Below are positions 41,344 through 50,245 of a stretch of DNA of 64,000 nucleotides, piece after piece. The notes beneath the pieces are model-generated. The model did not search any database and was not told the origin of the DNA. It worked only from the letters and a program-made list of their open reading frames with translations. Position 1 is the first letter of the stretch. Every line of letters starts with the position of its first letter. The position numbers and the translations under genes were made by a program. Source of the DNA: Anaerolineae bacterium (GTDB taxonomy: Bacteria > Chloroflexota > Anaerolineae > Promineifilales > Promineifilaceae); contig JADLAX010000006.1 in the NCBI GenBank assembly GCA_020848035.1, positions 26,245 to 90,244 on the forward strand, given 5' to 3'.

Positions 41344-43128
41344 TTACTCCGTGTACATCGATTCGATGGCGTCGGCGAAGTTGTCGTTGATGATGCGGCG
41401 CTTGATCTTCAGCGTAGGCGTTAGCTCGCCATCTTCCACCGTGAAGTCACGCGGCAGTACGCGGAAGTCCCGTACATGCTCCACCCGAGCAAACAGCGAA
41501 TTGACCTTCTCGTCAATCTCTTTTTGCAGATGGGCGCGCAGCGTGGGGTGCTCGTGCAGCACCTGGCCTTCCAGCCCGTGTTCCTGGGCAAATGCCCGGG
41601 CCGCTTCCGGGTCCAGGGTCAGCAGGGCAGTCAGGTAGCGCCGCTTTTCACCAATCACCACCGCTTGCGACACCATACTCACGTTCTTGAGGGCCGCTTC
41701 GATGTTTTTCGGCGCAATGTTCTTGCCACCGGAGGTGATGATGATTTCCTTCTTGCGCCCGACAATACTCAAGAACCCTTCTTCATCAAACGCGCCCAGG
41801 TCGCCAGAGTGCAGCCAGCCGTCCACCAGGTCGCTGGCGGTCGCCTCCTCGCTTTTGAAGTAGCCCAGGAAGACGTTGGGGCCTTTCACCAGGATTTCGC
41901 CATCGGGTCCCAGCTTAACTTCCGAACCGGGCCACGCCTGACCCACGCTGCCAATTTTGATAGCCCCAGGCCGGTTGGTGGTGGTGGGGCCGCAATCTTC
42001 CGACTGGCCGTACAGCTCCAGGATCGACATGTCCAGGCTGGCCAGGTATTGCAGAATTTCGGGTGAAATCGGGGCTGCAGACACAATCATGATGCGCGCT
42101 TCAGACAGCCCCAGCCCGTCCTTCACTTTGTCAAAAACGAGCTTTTTGGCCAGCTTGTATTGCAGAGCGAGCAATCCAGAGGGTTCTTGCCCCCGGTTGT
42201 GCAAGGCATTGACCTTGGTGCCGACGCCCCGTGCCCATTCGGCAATTTTGGCTTTGGCACCCGTCGCGTGGCCCAATTGGGCTGAGACACCGGCCTGGAA
42301 CCGCTCGAAGATACGCGGCACGCCAAAAAAGACGGTGGGTTTCATCTCTTTCATGTTGCGGTTGAGATGATCCTGCGGCGAAAACTCGGCGTAATAAACC
42401 TGGTAAGCGGCCGTAATGGCGGCATGAATGGTGAACATCTGCTCAGCAATGTGCGACAGCGGCAGGTACGAAATGGTTCGGTCCGAGGGTACCAGCTCGA
42501 TGAGGTTCTGCGCATTGCGGGCAGTGCTGGCCAGGTTTTTGTGGGACAGCATCACGCCTTTGGGCGGGCCAGTGGTGCCAGAGGTGTAAATCAGGGTGGC
42601 CAGCTGATCTTCTTGCAGGGCGTTCATGCGGGCGTCAACCACGCTTTCATCAACTTCGTCCCCCTTGGCCATGAAGGCTTCCCAGGACAGGGTCATCTCG
42701 TCATCAATCTGGGTGCCTTTCATGAGGACGATGTGCTTCAGACAGTCGATGTCATCACGCACTTCGCGGATCTTTTTCCATTGGCTTTGATTTTCCACCA
42801 AAATAACGGGGGCTTCGGCGTTTTCGATGATGTATTTACATTCGTGGGGGGAGTTGGTGGTGTAGATGCCAGCGGGCGCGCCGCCAATCAACATGCTGGC
42901 CAGATCGAAAATGACCCATTCGGGACGATTGAACCCCAAGATTGTGACATTTTGATTAGGTTGTACACCCAAAGCAACGAGGGCTCGTGCTGCCTGCCGT
43001 ACCTGGTTGGTGTACTCTTTCCATGAAGTGGGCACCCAGGTGCTGCCGATCTTTTCGTAATAGGCGGGTGCGTTGGGGCGTTTACGGCCGTTTTCATGCA
43101 GCCTGTGGAGAATAGTGTCCGTCATCAA
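41344..43128 (-). CDS. Long-chain acyl-CoA synthetase (AMP-forming)
   Basis: This 594-aa enzyme activates fatty acids with ATP and CoA. The AMP-binding P-loop YTSGTTGPPKGVMLSH is at about 188-203, and ISYLPLSHIAEQM follows. The adenylate-pocket YGQSEDCGPTTTN (about 365) and the hinge SGDLGAFDEEGFLSIVGRKK (about 440) are conserved. The A10 Lys lies near the C-terminus (GELTPTLKIKRR). Length and motifs match bubblegum/FadD15-type synthetases. It is cytoplasmic or membrane-associated. It is a single-gene unit ending at the terminator 41264. Confidence 0.92.
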   Translation of the reverse strand: MMTDTILHRLHENGRKRPNAPAYYEKIGSTWVPTSWKEYTNQVRQAARALVALGVQPNQNVTILGFNRPEWVIFDLASMLIGGAPAGIYTTNSPHECKYIIENAEAPVILVENQSQWKKIREVRDDIDCLKHIVLMKGTQIDDEMTLSWEAFMAKGDEVDESVVDARMNALQEDQLATLIYTSGTTGPPKGVMLSHKNLASTARNAQNLIELVPSDRTISYLPLSHIAEQMFTIHAAITAAYQVYYAEFSPQDHLNRNMKEMKPTVFFGVPRIFERFQAGVSAQLGHATGAKAKIAEWARGVGTKVNALHNRGQEPSGLLALQYKLAKKLVFDKVKDGLGLSEARIMIVSAAPISPEILQYLASLDMSILELYGQSEDCGPTTTNRPGAIKIGSVGQAWPGSEVKLGPDGEILVKGPNVFLGYFKSEEATASDLVDGWLHSGDLGAFDEEGFLSIVGRKKEIIITSGGKNIAPKNIEAALKNVSMVSQAVVIGEKRRYLTALLTLDPEAARAFAQEHGLEGQVLHEHPTLRAHLQKEIDEKVNSLFARVEHVRDFRVLPRDFTVEDGELTPTLKIKRRIINDNFADAIESMYTE

Positions 43129-43444
43129 ATGCCTCCTCTGTTTTTGTTAAGACATTACTGGCTAGAATGGCCAATCTACAGGCGGGCACAGCCACAACTG
43201 GGATTAGAATGGCTAATTCCACTCAGTCTATAAACTTTTCTACATATTTTTGGGGTATTCTCTCTCAATCCTTGCCACAATTTTTATCATATCTGCGCAG
43301 CTTTCGCAATGCTTTTTGTCAGGTTTCGCCGAAACGATGCTCCGCTTATTGGCAAATGGCCTTAAAACGCGGCCATTGCATAAAAAAAGACCCGACGAGG
43401 GTATACCGGGTCTTAGATTTTGCAGAGCAACGGCCGTTTCCCCC
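43129..43444. other. Intergenic region with terminator, no gene seen
   Basis: These 316 bases separate two minus-strand genes. The right end of the acyl-CoA synthetase leader is AT-rich. The stem at 43384-43414 is the terminator of the phosphatidylcholine-synthase-like gene. I see no RNA gene. Confidence 0.5.
43380..43416 (-). terminator. Rho-independent terminator of the CDP-alcohol transferase gene
   Basis: On the minus strand AAGACCCG and CGGGTCTT flank a 12-base loop and are followed by a T7 run. It lies about 30 bases after the gene's stop codon. Confidence 0.85.
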
Positions 43445-44155
43445 TCAACGTACCATCATGTACAGGCTCAGCCCCACATAATACACAATGTACAGCGTAG
43501 ACGCCCACAGCATCCACGGCTGGAAGGCCGGATATTGCAGCCAGACGACGAGACACAACAGCCCCCAAACTCCGGTCAGCGCCAGGGTGATTTTTTGGTA
43601 GCGAATCATGCGCGAGGGATAAAGATATTTAATCGGGACAAACACCAGGATGGTCAGCGTGGTAATGACCCAGAAGTTGGTCCAGGGGTTGGCGTCAAAC
43701 ATGAAGAGGTAAAACACCACCACGTTCCAGTAAGATGGGAATCCCTTAAAGGTGTGGTCCTCCGTTTTGGCATCGGATTGGCAAAACTGGAAGGCGGAGG
43801 CCAGAACCACCATCGCCACCCCGGCAATTGACGTGGCAGCGGGCAGCAAATTGGCTTCATAGAGGAAAAGAGCGGGCACAATGACGTAGGTCTGGTAATC
43901 GATGATGTTGTCCAGCAGGGCACCATCGAAGCCGGGCAGCAGCCCTTTGACTTTGAAGCGTCGGGCCAGCGTGCCGTCGAGGCTGTCAACGAGGGCGGCC
44001 AGAGCTAGCCAGAAAAAGGCAGCTTGCCATTGGTGCTGCACCGTGGCCATGATGGCCAGCAGCCCCCACAAGGCACCGGTCGCGGTAAAAAGATGCACGC
44101 CCCAGGCCAAAACCAACGGCCGTTCCACCTGTAAGTTGAGATTCATTCTTGACAT
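43445..44155 (-). CDS. pcs: CDP-alcohol phosphatidyltransferase, phosphatidylcholine-synthase-like
   Basis: The likely reaction is CDP-diacylglycerol plus choline to phosphatidylcholine, in the membrane. The 236-aa protein has about eight TM segments. The CDP-alcohol motif reads DSLDGTLAR, then 12 residues, then GALLDNIID; this long spacing between AR and G is what I recall of the Pcs form of the motif, most other members having about 8. IDYQTYVIVPALFLYEANL and a C-terminal YYVGLSLYMMV fit Pcs. I chose ATG 44155 over a longer start because CAGGAAT precedes it. It could be another alcohol transferase; moderately sure. Confidence 0.72.
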   Translation of the reverse strand: MSRMNLNLQVERPLVLAWGVHLFTATGALWGLLAIMATVQHQWQAAFFWLALAALVDSLDGTLARRFKVKGLLPGFDGALLDNIIDYQTYVIVPALFLYEANLLPAATSIAGVAMVVLASAFQFCQSDAKTEDHTFKGFPSYWNVVVFYLFMFDANPWTNFWVITTLTILVFVPIKYLYPSRMIRYQKITLALTGVWGLLCLVVWLQYPAFQPWMLWASTLYIVYYVGLSLYMMVR

Positions 44156-44309
44156 AATTATTCCTGATGTCCTAAAAATTGATTGGTGAACTTTAAGTGA
44201 TGAACTGCGCTTAGTCAATACATCACCAACAAATTTGTGTCAGAAACTTAGAAAAGGTTGTCCAAGTGTCGCATAAGGACGCGCCACTTGAGCAGCTAAA
44301 TTTTAGTCG

Positions 44310-45581
44310 CTATGCCAGATACTCAACAATAGTCGCTTCGCCCTGTCCTACGCCCACGCAGAGGGTGGCTAAGCCGTAGCGCATGGGTTCGCCTGCCTGA
44401 GTGCGGCGCTGCATTTCATGCAGCAGGGTGGTCAGGATGCGCGCCCCAGAGCAGCCCAGCGGATGGCCCAGGGCAATGGCCCCGCCGTTCACGTTGGTAA
44501 TTGCCTGGCTCAGCCCCAGCTCATTGAGCACGGCCAGCGCCTGTACGGCAAACGCTTCGTTTAGCTCGGCCAGGTTCAGCTCGGCCAGGGTGATGCCGGC
44601 GCGCTGCAGCGCTTTGCGCGTGGCGTTGACCGGCCCCAACCCCATGACGCGGGGATCTACCCCGGCGGCGGCCGAGGCCACCCAGCGGGCCATCGGTTGG
44701 AGGCCCAGCGCCTCGGCTTTGCGGGCGGACATCAGCAGCACGGCGCAGGCACCATCGTTGAGGCCGCTGGAATTTCCGGCGGTGACGGTGCCGCCTTTGC
44801 GGAAGGCCGGGCGCAGGCTGGCCAGGGTTTCTGGGGTGGTGTCTAGCTCGTAGCCAGCGGCCGTTTTTTTAATGCGTGGGTGTTCGTCGGTGTCCACCAG
44901 AAGGGGATCGCCGCGCCGTTGGGGGATGGGTACGGGCACAATTTCCGATTGGAAACGGCCGTTATTAATCGCCTCACACGCCCGCCGCTGGCTTTCATAG
45001 GCAAAGGCATCTTGCGCTTCGCGGCTGATTTCGCCGCCCTGAATTTGCCCGGCACAGCTCATCTGGTAGATATTTTCGGCCGTTTCGCCCATTGCTTCCA
45101 GGGGGAACAGCGCTTCCATTTTCGGGTTGGGGTAGCGCCAGCCCAGGGTGGTGTCATAGCCGGTGATGTTGCCGGACGGCCCCCAGGCCTGCGAATTTTT
45201 GGGGAAGGAGTACGGTGCCCGGCTCATGCTTTCCACGCCGCCCGCGATGTAGACGTCCCCTTCGCCACATTTGATGGCCCGCGCCGCCTGGTTGATGGCG
45301 TTCAGCCCGCTGGCGCAGAGACGGTTAAAGGTAACGGCCGCGACCGTGTCGGGCAGCCCGGCTAGCAGGGTGCCCATCCGGGCTACGTTGCGATTGTCTT
45401 CACCAGCCTGGTTGGCGCAGCCAAAATACACTTCTTCAATTTCGTGCGGATCGATGCCGCTGCGCTGCACCACTTCGCGAATGACCAGTGCGGCCATGTC
45501 GTCGGGACGAACGGACGCCAGCGCTCCAGCATGGCGGCCAATCGGGGTGCGCACGGCACTGGCAATGACAACTTCGTTCAT
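44310..45581 (-). CDS. Acyl-CoA thiolase (acetyl-CoA acetyltransferase / 3-ketoacyl-CoA thiolase)
   Basis: This 423-aa thiolase cleaves or forms 3-ketoacyl-CoA. The nucleophile Cys is in [19 protein letters not shown] (about residue 89); the second Cys is in [11 protein letters not shown] and the catalytic His in [16 protein letters not shown]. The N-terminus [20 protein letters not shown] and [16 protein letters not shown] resemble PcaF/FadA-type degradative thiolases. The ATG at 45581 follows GGAGAAAATTGC. It is monocistronic and probably works in fatty-acid or aromatic catabolism along with the synthetase at 41344 and the CoA-transferase at 27443 (inference). Confidence 0.92.
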   Translation of the reverse strand: MNEVVIASAVRTPIGRHAGALASVRPDDMAALVIREVVQRSGIDPHEIEEVYFGCANQAGEDNRNVARMGTLLAGLPDTVAAVTFNRLCASGLNAINQAARAIKCGEGDVYIAGGVESMSRAPYSFPKNSQAWGPSGNITGYDTTLGWRYPNPKMEALFPLEAMGETAENIYQMSCAGQIQGGEISREAQDAFAYESQRRACEAINNGRFQSEIVPVPIPQRRGDPLLVDTDEHPRIKKTAAGYELDTTPETLASLRPAFRKGGTVTAGNSSGLNDGACAVLLMSARKAEALGLQPMARWVASAAAGVDPRVMGLGPVNATRKALQRAGITLAELNLAELNEAFAVQALAVLNELGLSQAITNVNGGAIALGHPLGCSGARILTTLLHEMQRRTQAGEPMRYGLATLCVGVGQGEATIVEYLA

Positions 45582-45896
45582 GCAATTTTCTCCGTATGGT
45601 TGTTGCTCCACTGCGATTGGCTACCAATTATAGCCCATCACCTGTTTTTGGTAAGACGAATTGCGTTGGAGAAACATTGACAATTTTCGTAGGGGCGGGA
45701 CGGCGCGGGGCAACTTCAGGTATGACAGATAACCTTGCCACCGTGCCGTCTCGCCCAACGCGTCGGGTAAATAGGGCGAGACAGGCGGGAGAATAGGCGT
45801 TGGAGATAAGCCAGGTTGATCCCCGCCTGTCCCGCCCCTACAAAATCTCGAATGGCTGGCGTTGGAGATTCGGCCGTTTCGACCTAAAATTGGCCC
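45582..45896. other. Intergenic region dominated by a family-C inverted repeat
   Basis: No gene is seen in these 315 bases between the divergent thiolase and holB genes. Positions 45684-45846 are a palindromic element. The rest is unremarkable, with an ATTCGGCCGTTTC near the holB start. Confidence 0.55.
45684..45846. repeat. Palindromic element, family C (CGTAGGGGCGGGAC)
   Basis: The ends TTTTCGTAGGGGCGGGAC and GTCCCGCCCCTACAAAA are inverted. The 130-base interior contains CCGTCTCGCCC and GGGCGAGACAGG, a second inverted pair. The size is about 163 bases, and the element at 53701-53874 has the same terminal wording. This could be a non-autonomous transposable element; no target-site duplication was proven by eye. 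Confidence 0.7.
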
Positions 45897-46916
45897 ATGA
45901 GCAATTGGGAATATATTGTCGGACACAGCTGGGCCGTGGAAATGCTGGCCCAGGGGCTGGCCAATGATCGATTGGGCCACGCCTACCTCATCACCGGGCC
46001 AGACCAGGTGGGCAAAACGACGCTGGCGCGCACCTTTGCCCAGGCGCTGAACTGCACCGCGCCGGAGGCGGAACGGCCGTGTGGCCACTGCCGCCCCTGC
46101 AAACTGATCGCCGCCGACCGACATCCCGACGTGAAGCTGGTGCTGCCCGAGACGAGCGGCCGGGGTAAGCTGACGCTCAAAATTGAGGCCATTCGCCAAT
46201 TGCAGCAGGATTTGAACCTGTCCGCCTACGAAGCACGCTACAAGGTGGCCATCCTGAAGCGGTTCGACGCGGCTACGATCGGCGCGGCCAACGCTTTTTT
46301 GAAGACGCTGGAGGAGCCGCCGGGCAAGGTGGTGCTGCTGCTTACCGCCACTGACGCCGATATGCTGCTGCCGACGATTGCCTCGCGCTGCCGCACGCTG
46401 AATTTACGGCCGTTACCCCCCGACCTCATTGAGCAAAGCCTGGCGACCCGCTGGCACGTCCCGGCGGAAAAAGCCACCCTGCTGGCGCATTTGGCTGACG
46501 GCCGTTTGGGTTGGGCGGTCCAGGCGGCGCAGGATGACACGATTCTGAAGGAGCGCTCAGACCAGCTGGGGCAGCTGCACCAGGCGCTGGCCGGGCGGCG
46601 CGTCGATCGCTTTGACCTGGCCGACAAATTGTCGCGCAAGCCAGAGGCACTGCCCGATTTGCTCAAAACGTGGCTCAGCTGGTGGCGCGACCTGACCCTG
46701 CTGAGCCAGCGGCGCGGCCAGCCCATCAGCCTGATGCTGACCAACGTGGACGAAGTGCCGCGCATGGAGCCGCTGGCGGCAAGCTGGCGCGAGGCGCAAA
46801 TCACCGACAGTCTGAACCAGACCAACGTGGCGCTGTGGCAGCTGGAGCGCAACGCCAACACCCGGCTGGTTTTGGAGAATTTGCTGCTGGTGTACCCATT
46901 GCCCGTGAGGGTGTAA
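45897..46916 (+). CDS. holB: DNA polymerase III delta' subunit (clamp loader)
   Basis: This 339-aa AAA+ clamp-loader subunit opens and loads the sliding clamp. The Walker A motif is ITGPDQVGKTTLAR (about residue 32). A four-Cys zinc module lies in LNCTAPEAERPCGHCRPCKL (about 53-70). FLKTLEEPPGKVVLLL (about 137) and the sensor-1 SRC motif TIASRCRTLNLRPL (about 162) are typical of DnaX/HolB. Length and the missing C-terminal DnaX region favour delta'. It is transcribed alone, divergent from the thiolase. Confidence 0.88.
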   Translation: MSNWEYIVGHSWAVEMLAQGLANDRLGHAYLITGPDQVGKTTLARTFAQALNCTAPEAERPCGHCRPCKLIAADRHPDVKLVLPETSGRGKLTLKIEAIRQLQQDLNLSAYEARYKVAILKRFDAATIGAANAFLKTLEEPPGKVVLLLTATDADMLLPTIASRCRTLNLRPLPPDLIEQSLATRWHVPAEKATLLAHLADGRLGWAVQAAQDDTILKERSDQLGQLHQALAGRRVDRFDLADKLSRKPEALPDLLKTWLSWWRDLTLLSQRRGQPISLMLTNVDEVPRMEPLAASWREAQITDSLNQTNVALWQLERNANTRLVLENLLLVYPLPVRV

Positions 46917-47180
46917 TTCCCCAGTAAAAAGTGAAAAGTAAATAGTGTGAAGGCGGGAACGGCCGTAAATTTCCGATCGTTCTGGGATCGTTTGGCTTTT
47001 ATCCTGCCTAGCATGGGTTGGCGCAGCCTGTTTATTACCCAACTCGCTGGAACTCACTGCATCTCTGCCTGTGTCTGGTCCTGTTTTGCGCCGCCCGGTC
47101 ACTTGCGAACCGACCCCAGAGGTCTGAAATGCAGCCTGAGCCTGGCAACTTTTCTCTAAATCGGAGGGAAACTGCTCACT
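46917..47180. other. Leader region of the beta-helix gene at 47181
   Basis: These 264 bases hold AAAAAGTGAAAAGTAAATAG words after the holB stop, then a GC-average stretch with no conserved gene. A short open frame starting 46947 has no ribosome-binding site or recognisable protein. CGGAGGGAAACTG is the ribosome-binding site of the next gene, with a slightly long spacer. Confidence 0.45.
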
Positions 47181-48896
47181 ATGAATTTTGCAAAGCCACT
47201 CAAAGCCATCGGTGCGGGTCTCTTGCTCATTTTGCTAGCCAGTTGGGCCATTGTGTCCCAGGTGCGGGCCGATGTTTCGGGCGCGGGTACAGTCATCATC
47301 GTCAATTCCACGGAAGATCTGGCCAACAGCACCAACTACGACAACCACACCTGCGGCTACACCAGCGGGGCGATCTACTTCCCGGCTGGCGACGGCAAAT
47401 GTACGCTGCGCCGGGCCATTTTGGAAGCGGGCGTGCGGCCCGATGGCGACCGGCCCATTTCCATCCAGTTCAATATTCCTACCAGCGATCCCAATTACAA
47501 CGCCAGTTTGCAGGTGTGGGAGGTCCAAATTGATGAGTCTTACGAATGGGAACTGGATCGCCGCTTCATCACCGACGATGGGGGGCAGGTGACGGTTGAC
47601 GGGAACACCCAACCCGGTGGTCGCAGCGACGGCCCCAAAATCATGGTCAATACCAACCGGGATAATTTGGCGACATTCGGCCGTTCTTTAGAAGTGCGTA
47701 CTTCCGACAACATCATCCGCAATCTTGGCTTTATTGGCGGGGGGCAGATTATTTTGTACGAGGGCGGCAACCGGGTAGAAAACGTCTGGATGGGTCTTAC
47801 GGCCGATGGCAGCGGCCTCTCCCTGGCGTCTGATGCCACCACCCAGGCAATGCGCTCGATGGCTCGGGGCGGCATCATCATGCCCAACGAGGCGTCGGAC
47901 AACAATGTGATTGTCAACAACGTCATCATCGGTGCGTTTGAGCGTGCCATTCGCATAACCAGCGGGGGTGACAGCAACCAGATTACCGGAAACTACATTG
48001 GCCTCAATGCCGACGGGTTGGTGCCGTCGCCGCACAGCAGCGGGGTGAACTGCACGCGGGAACTGGATTACAACGGCAGCTTTTGGTACGGCGGGCAGGG
48101 CATCCAGGTGACGGGCAGCAACAACACCGTCACCAATAACCGGCTGGCCGGGCTGCACATGCCCCAATCGACCAATGACACGCCGCCGATTGCCCTGGAA
48201 ATTTCCGGCAGCGGCCACACGGTAACGGGCAACGTCATTGGGCGTGACGTGGCCAACCACAACGTGGGGGTCTGTGGCCAGGGGATTCTGCTGCAGGGCA
48301 CCAATCATCTGGTGGAGCTAAACACTATCGTGCACAGCCGCAACGGCTTTGAGCCGACCGATGACGGCACGGATTTTGACACGGCCATCCTGACCCAGAG
48401 TTTTGAAACAGGCAGCGGCAAATGGATCACGGTGCGGAAAAATACGGTGATTGATGCGGGCCAGGCGACCCATCCAGACCACGTCTACCGTTTTGCCTCG
48501 CCGGGGGTGCCGGTGGAGCTGCGCCAGTTTAACCCGGCCAAGGTGACGAGCATCAACGGCACGGCCGTTTCTGGTACGCAGGGTGATAATGCGGTGATTG
48601 CGGGTGGTACGATCATTTCGGCTGCCTGCCCTAACTGCACCATTTACCTGTACGCCGATGATTTAGACGGCCGTATCGAAGCCAAAGAGTTCCTGGGCCA
48701 GGCCACCGCCAACGCCAGCGGCAGTTGGACGGCGACGTTGTCACGGCCGTTGACCGACAGCGAAGGGCTGCGTACGCAAAGCATGACCAACGGCAGCAGC
48801 GTCATCTTCAACTTTGGCGCGGGCACCACCAGCAAACTGTCCGATGCGCTGTACCGCCCCGCCAGTTCCGTTTACCTGCCGATGATCATCCGGTAA
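47181..48896 (+). CDS. Secreted right-handed beta-helix protein with CSLREA-like motif and YLP tail
   Basis: This is a 571-aa exported protein. The signal peptide (about 1-30, VRADVSGAG) is followed by GKCTLRRAILEAGV (CSLREA-like, about residue 72). The parallel beta-helix (about 110-430) is made of N-x-I-x-x-N turns (ITSGGDSNQITGNYIGLNAD and similar). An Ig-like or carbohydrate-module-like domain (about 440-560) precedes the last residues SSVYLPMIIR. The fold is typical of polysaccharide-binding or lyase-like proteins. The tail matches the protein at 14920. A strong terminator follows at 48982. Confidence 0.87.
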   Translation: MNFAKPLKAIGAGLLLILLASWAIVSQVRADVSGAGTVIIVNSTEDLANSTNYDNHTCGYTSGAIYFPAGDGKCTLRRAILEAGVRPDGDRPISIQFNIPTSDPNYNASLQVWEVQIDESYEWELDRRFITDDGGQVTVDGNTQPGGRSDGPKIMVNTNRDNLATFGRSLEVRTSDNIIRNLGFIGGGQIILYEGGNRVENVWMGLTADGSGLSLASDATTQAMRSMARGGIIMPNEASDNNVIVNNVIIGAFERAIRITSGGDSNQITGNYIGLNADGLVPSPHSSGVNCTRELDYNGSFWYGGQGIQVTGSNNTVTNNRLAGLHMPQSTNDTPPIALEISGSGHTVTGNVIGRDVANHNVGVCGQGILLQGTNHLVELNTIVHSRNGFEPTDDGTDFDTAILTQSFETGSGKWITVRKNTVIDAGQATHPDHVYRFASPGVPVELRQFNPAKVTSINGTAVSGTQGDNAVIAGGTIISAACPNCTIYLYADDLDGRIEAKEFLGQATANASGSWTATLSRPLTDSEGLRTQSMTNGSSVIFNFGAGTTSKLSDALYRPASSVYLPMIIR

Positions 48897-49207
48897 TTTT
48901 TGGCCGCGGATGGCGCGGATTTACGCGGATTTGGTTTGATGAACCGCAGTGGGCGGCGTCCACTGCCGAAAAGCGACAAATCTCCAAGGCTGCCTTGATT
49001 TTAGGCAGCCTTGGAGGTTTTTTATTGGTCGGTTGGTGTTTAAGAATCAACTGAGTGGTTGACCAGTTGGTTGCGCCTGTCCTTTACAATCGGACCAGGT
49101 CACAGCCAACCCATGACCCGGCGTATGACTTCCGGCACATCGGTTAACGGCCGTTTCCCGCTAAACTGTCCCCAGATTCAAATCACGCTTGATGTAGGAG
49201 TAAAACG
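48897..49207. other. Intergenic region before the ABC exporter operon
   Basis: These 311 bases contain GGATGGCGCGGATTTACGCGG words, the terminator 48982-49026 and a stretch ahead of the ABC ATPase gene with TTGACC (49059) and TACAAT (49085), spaced 20 bases apart and therefore only a weak promoter match. TAGGAG is the ribosome-binding site. No gene is seen. Confidence 0.5.
48982..49026 (+). terminator. Strong rho-independent terminator of the beta-helix gene
   Basis: CTCCAAGGCTGCCT and AGGCAGCCTTGGAG form a perfect 14-base stem around TGATTTT, followed by GTTTTTTATT. Confidence 0.9.
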
Positions 49208-50164
49208 ATGTCAACCATTGTTGAAGTGAAAGATTTACGCAAGCAGTACAACCCGCCCGACGGCGTAACGGCCGTTCGCGGCGTCTCTTTTGCTATCCGG
49301 CAGGGGGAAATTTTTAGCCTGTTGGGGCCAAACGGCGCAGGCAAAAGCACCACCATCTCCATGCTCAGCTGCCTGCTGAGTCCCACCAGCGGTGACGCCA
49401 TCATCGATGGCCATTCGATCCGCCAGGATCCGAAGCAGGTGAAGCAGGTCATTGGCGTGGTGCCCCAGGAAATTGCCCTTTACGACACTATCAGCGCCCG
49501 TGAAAACCTGGAATTTTGGGGCAAGATGTACGGCCTGTCTGGCGCTACGTTGAAGGAGCGGGTGACCGAGGTGCTCAACATTGCCGGGCTGATCGAGCGG
49601 GCCAATGAGAAGGTGGCTACCTTCTCGGGCGGCATGAAGCGGCGCATCAATATCGCCGTGGGGCTGCTGCACAATCCCAAAGTGCTGTACATGGACGAGC
49701 CAACGGTGGGCATTGATCCGCAAAGCCGCCGCCGCATTTTGGACACGGTGAAAGAGCTTAACGATCAGGGACTGACGGTGCTGTACACCACCCACTACAT
49801 GGAAGAAGCCGAAGAGCTGAGCGACCGGATTGGCATCATTGACCACGGCAAATTGATTGCGGTGGGCACGCAAGATGAACTGACCGCCATGGTGGGCCAG
49901 TACGATACGGTGCAGCTGGACATCGGCGAAACGGCCGAAGCCAATGGCACTATCGTGTCGCACCTGGGGCAGCTTGAAGGGGTGCATCAGGCTGATGGTG
50001 AAGCCAACCACGTGACGGTGCAGGCCGAAGACGCCAACGCCGTGCTGCCGCGCATTTTGCAGACGGTGGCCGAACACGGCCGTTCCATCCGCCGTATCGA
50101 CATTCAAGAACCCAACCTGGAAGCCGTATTTTTGCACCTGACAGGTCGGGCGCTGAGAGACTAA
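49208..50164 (+). CDS. ABC-2 exporter ATP-binding protein (DrrA-like)
   Basis: This is the 318-aa cytoplasmic ATPase of an ABC-2-type efflux system. Walker A is LGPNGAGKSTTI (about 37-48), the Q-loop is VPQEIALYDTISA, the signature is TFSGGMKRRINIA (about 140), Walker B is KVLYMDEPTVGIDP and the H-loop His is in YTTHYMEEAEELSD. The C-terminal 90 residues form the extra domain usual for drug and antibiotic exporters. It is the first gene of a three-gene unit; the two permeases follow. Confidence 0.93.
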   Translation: MSTIVEVKDLRKQYNPPDGVTAVRGVSFAIRQGEIFSLLGPNGAGKSTTISMLSCLLSPTSGDAIIDGHSIRQDPKQVKQVIGVVPQEIALYDTISARENLEFWGKMYGLSGATLKERVTEVLNIAGLIERANEKVATFSGGMKRRINIAVGLLHNPKVLYMDEPTVGIDPQSRRRILDTVKELNDQGLTVLYTTHYMEEAEELSDRIGIIDHGKLIAVGTQDELTAMVGQYDTVQLDIGETAEANGTIVSHLGQLEGVHQADGEANHVTVQAEDANAVLPRILQTVAEHGRSIRRIDIQEPNLEAVFLHLTGRALRD

Positions 50165-50169
50165 CGCGG

Positions 50170-50230
50170 TTGCAGGTTGCAGGTCGCAGGTGAAACGCTC
50201 ACTTGCCACTTGCCACTTGCAACATGCCAC
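50170..50230. repeat. Hairpin of GCAGGT / ACTTGC words
   Basis: GTTGCAGGTTGCAGGTCGCA pairs with the complementary words CACTTGCCACTTGCCACTTG. It fills the gap between the ATPase and the first permease gene. Confidence 0.6.
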
Positions 50231-50245
50231 CCCAAGAGGTTGACC

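Noticed and set aside
43129..43444. tRNA or small RNA in the 316-base gap
   Set aside because: No cloverleaf or conserved T-loop (GGTTCGAATC-like) is seen; only a terminator stem.
46947..47159. Possible small gene before the beta-helix gene
   Set aside because: No ribosome-binding site, unusual composition and no similarity to known proteins; more likely leader sequence.
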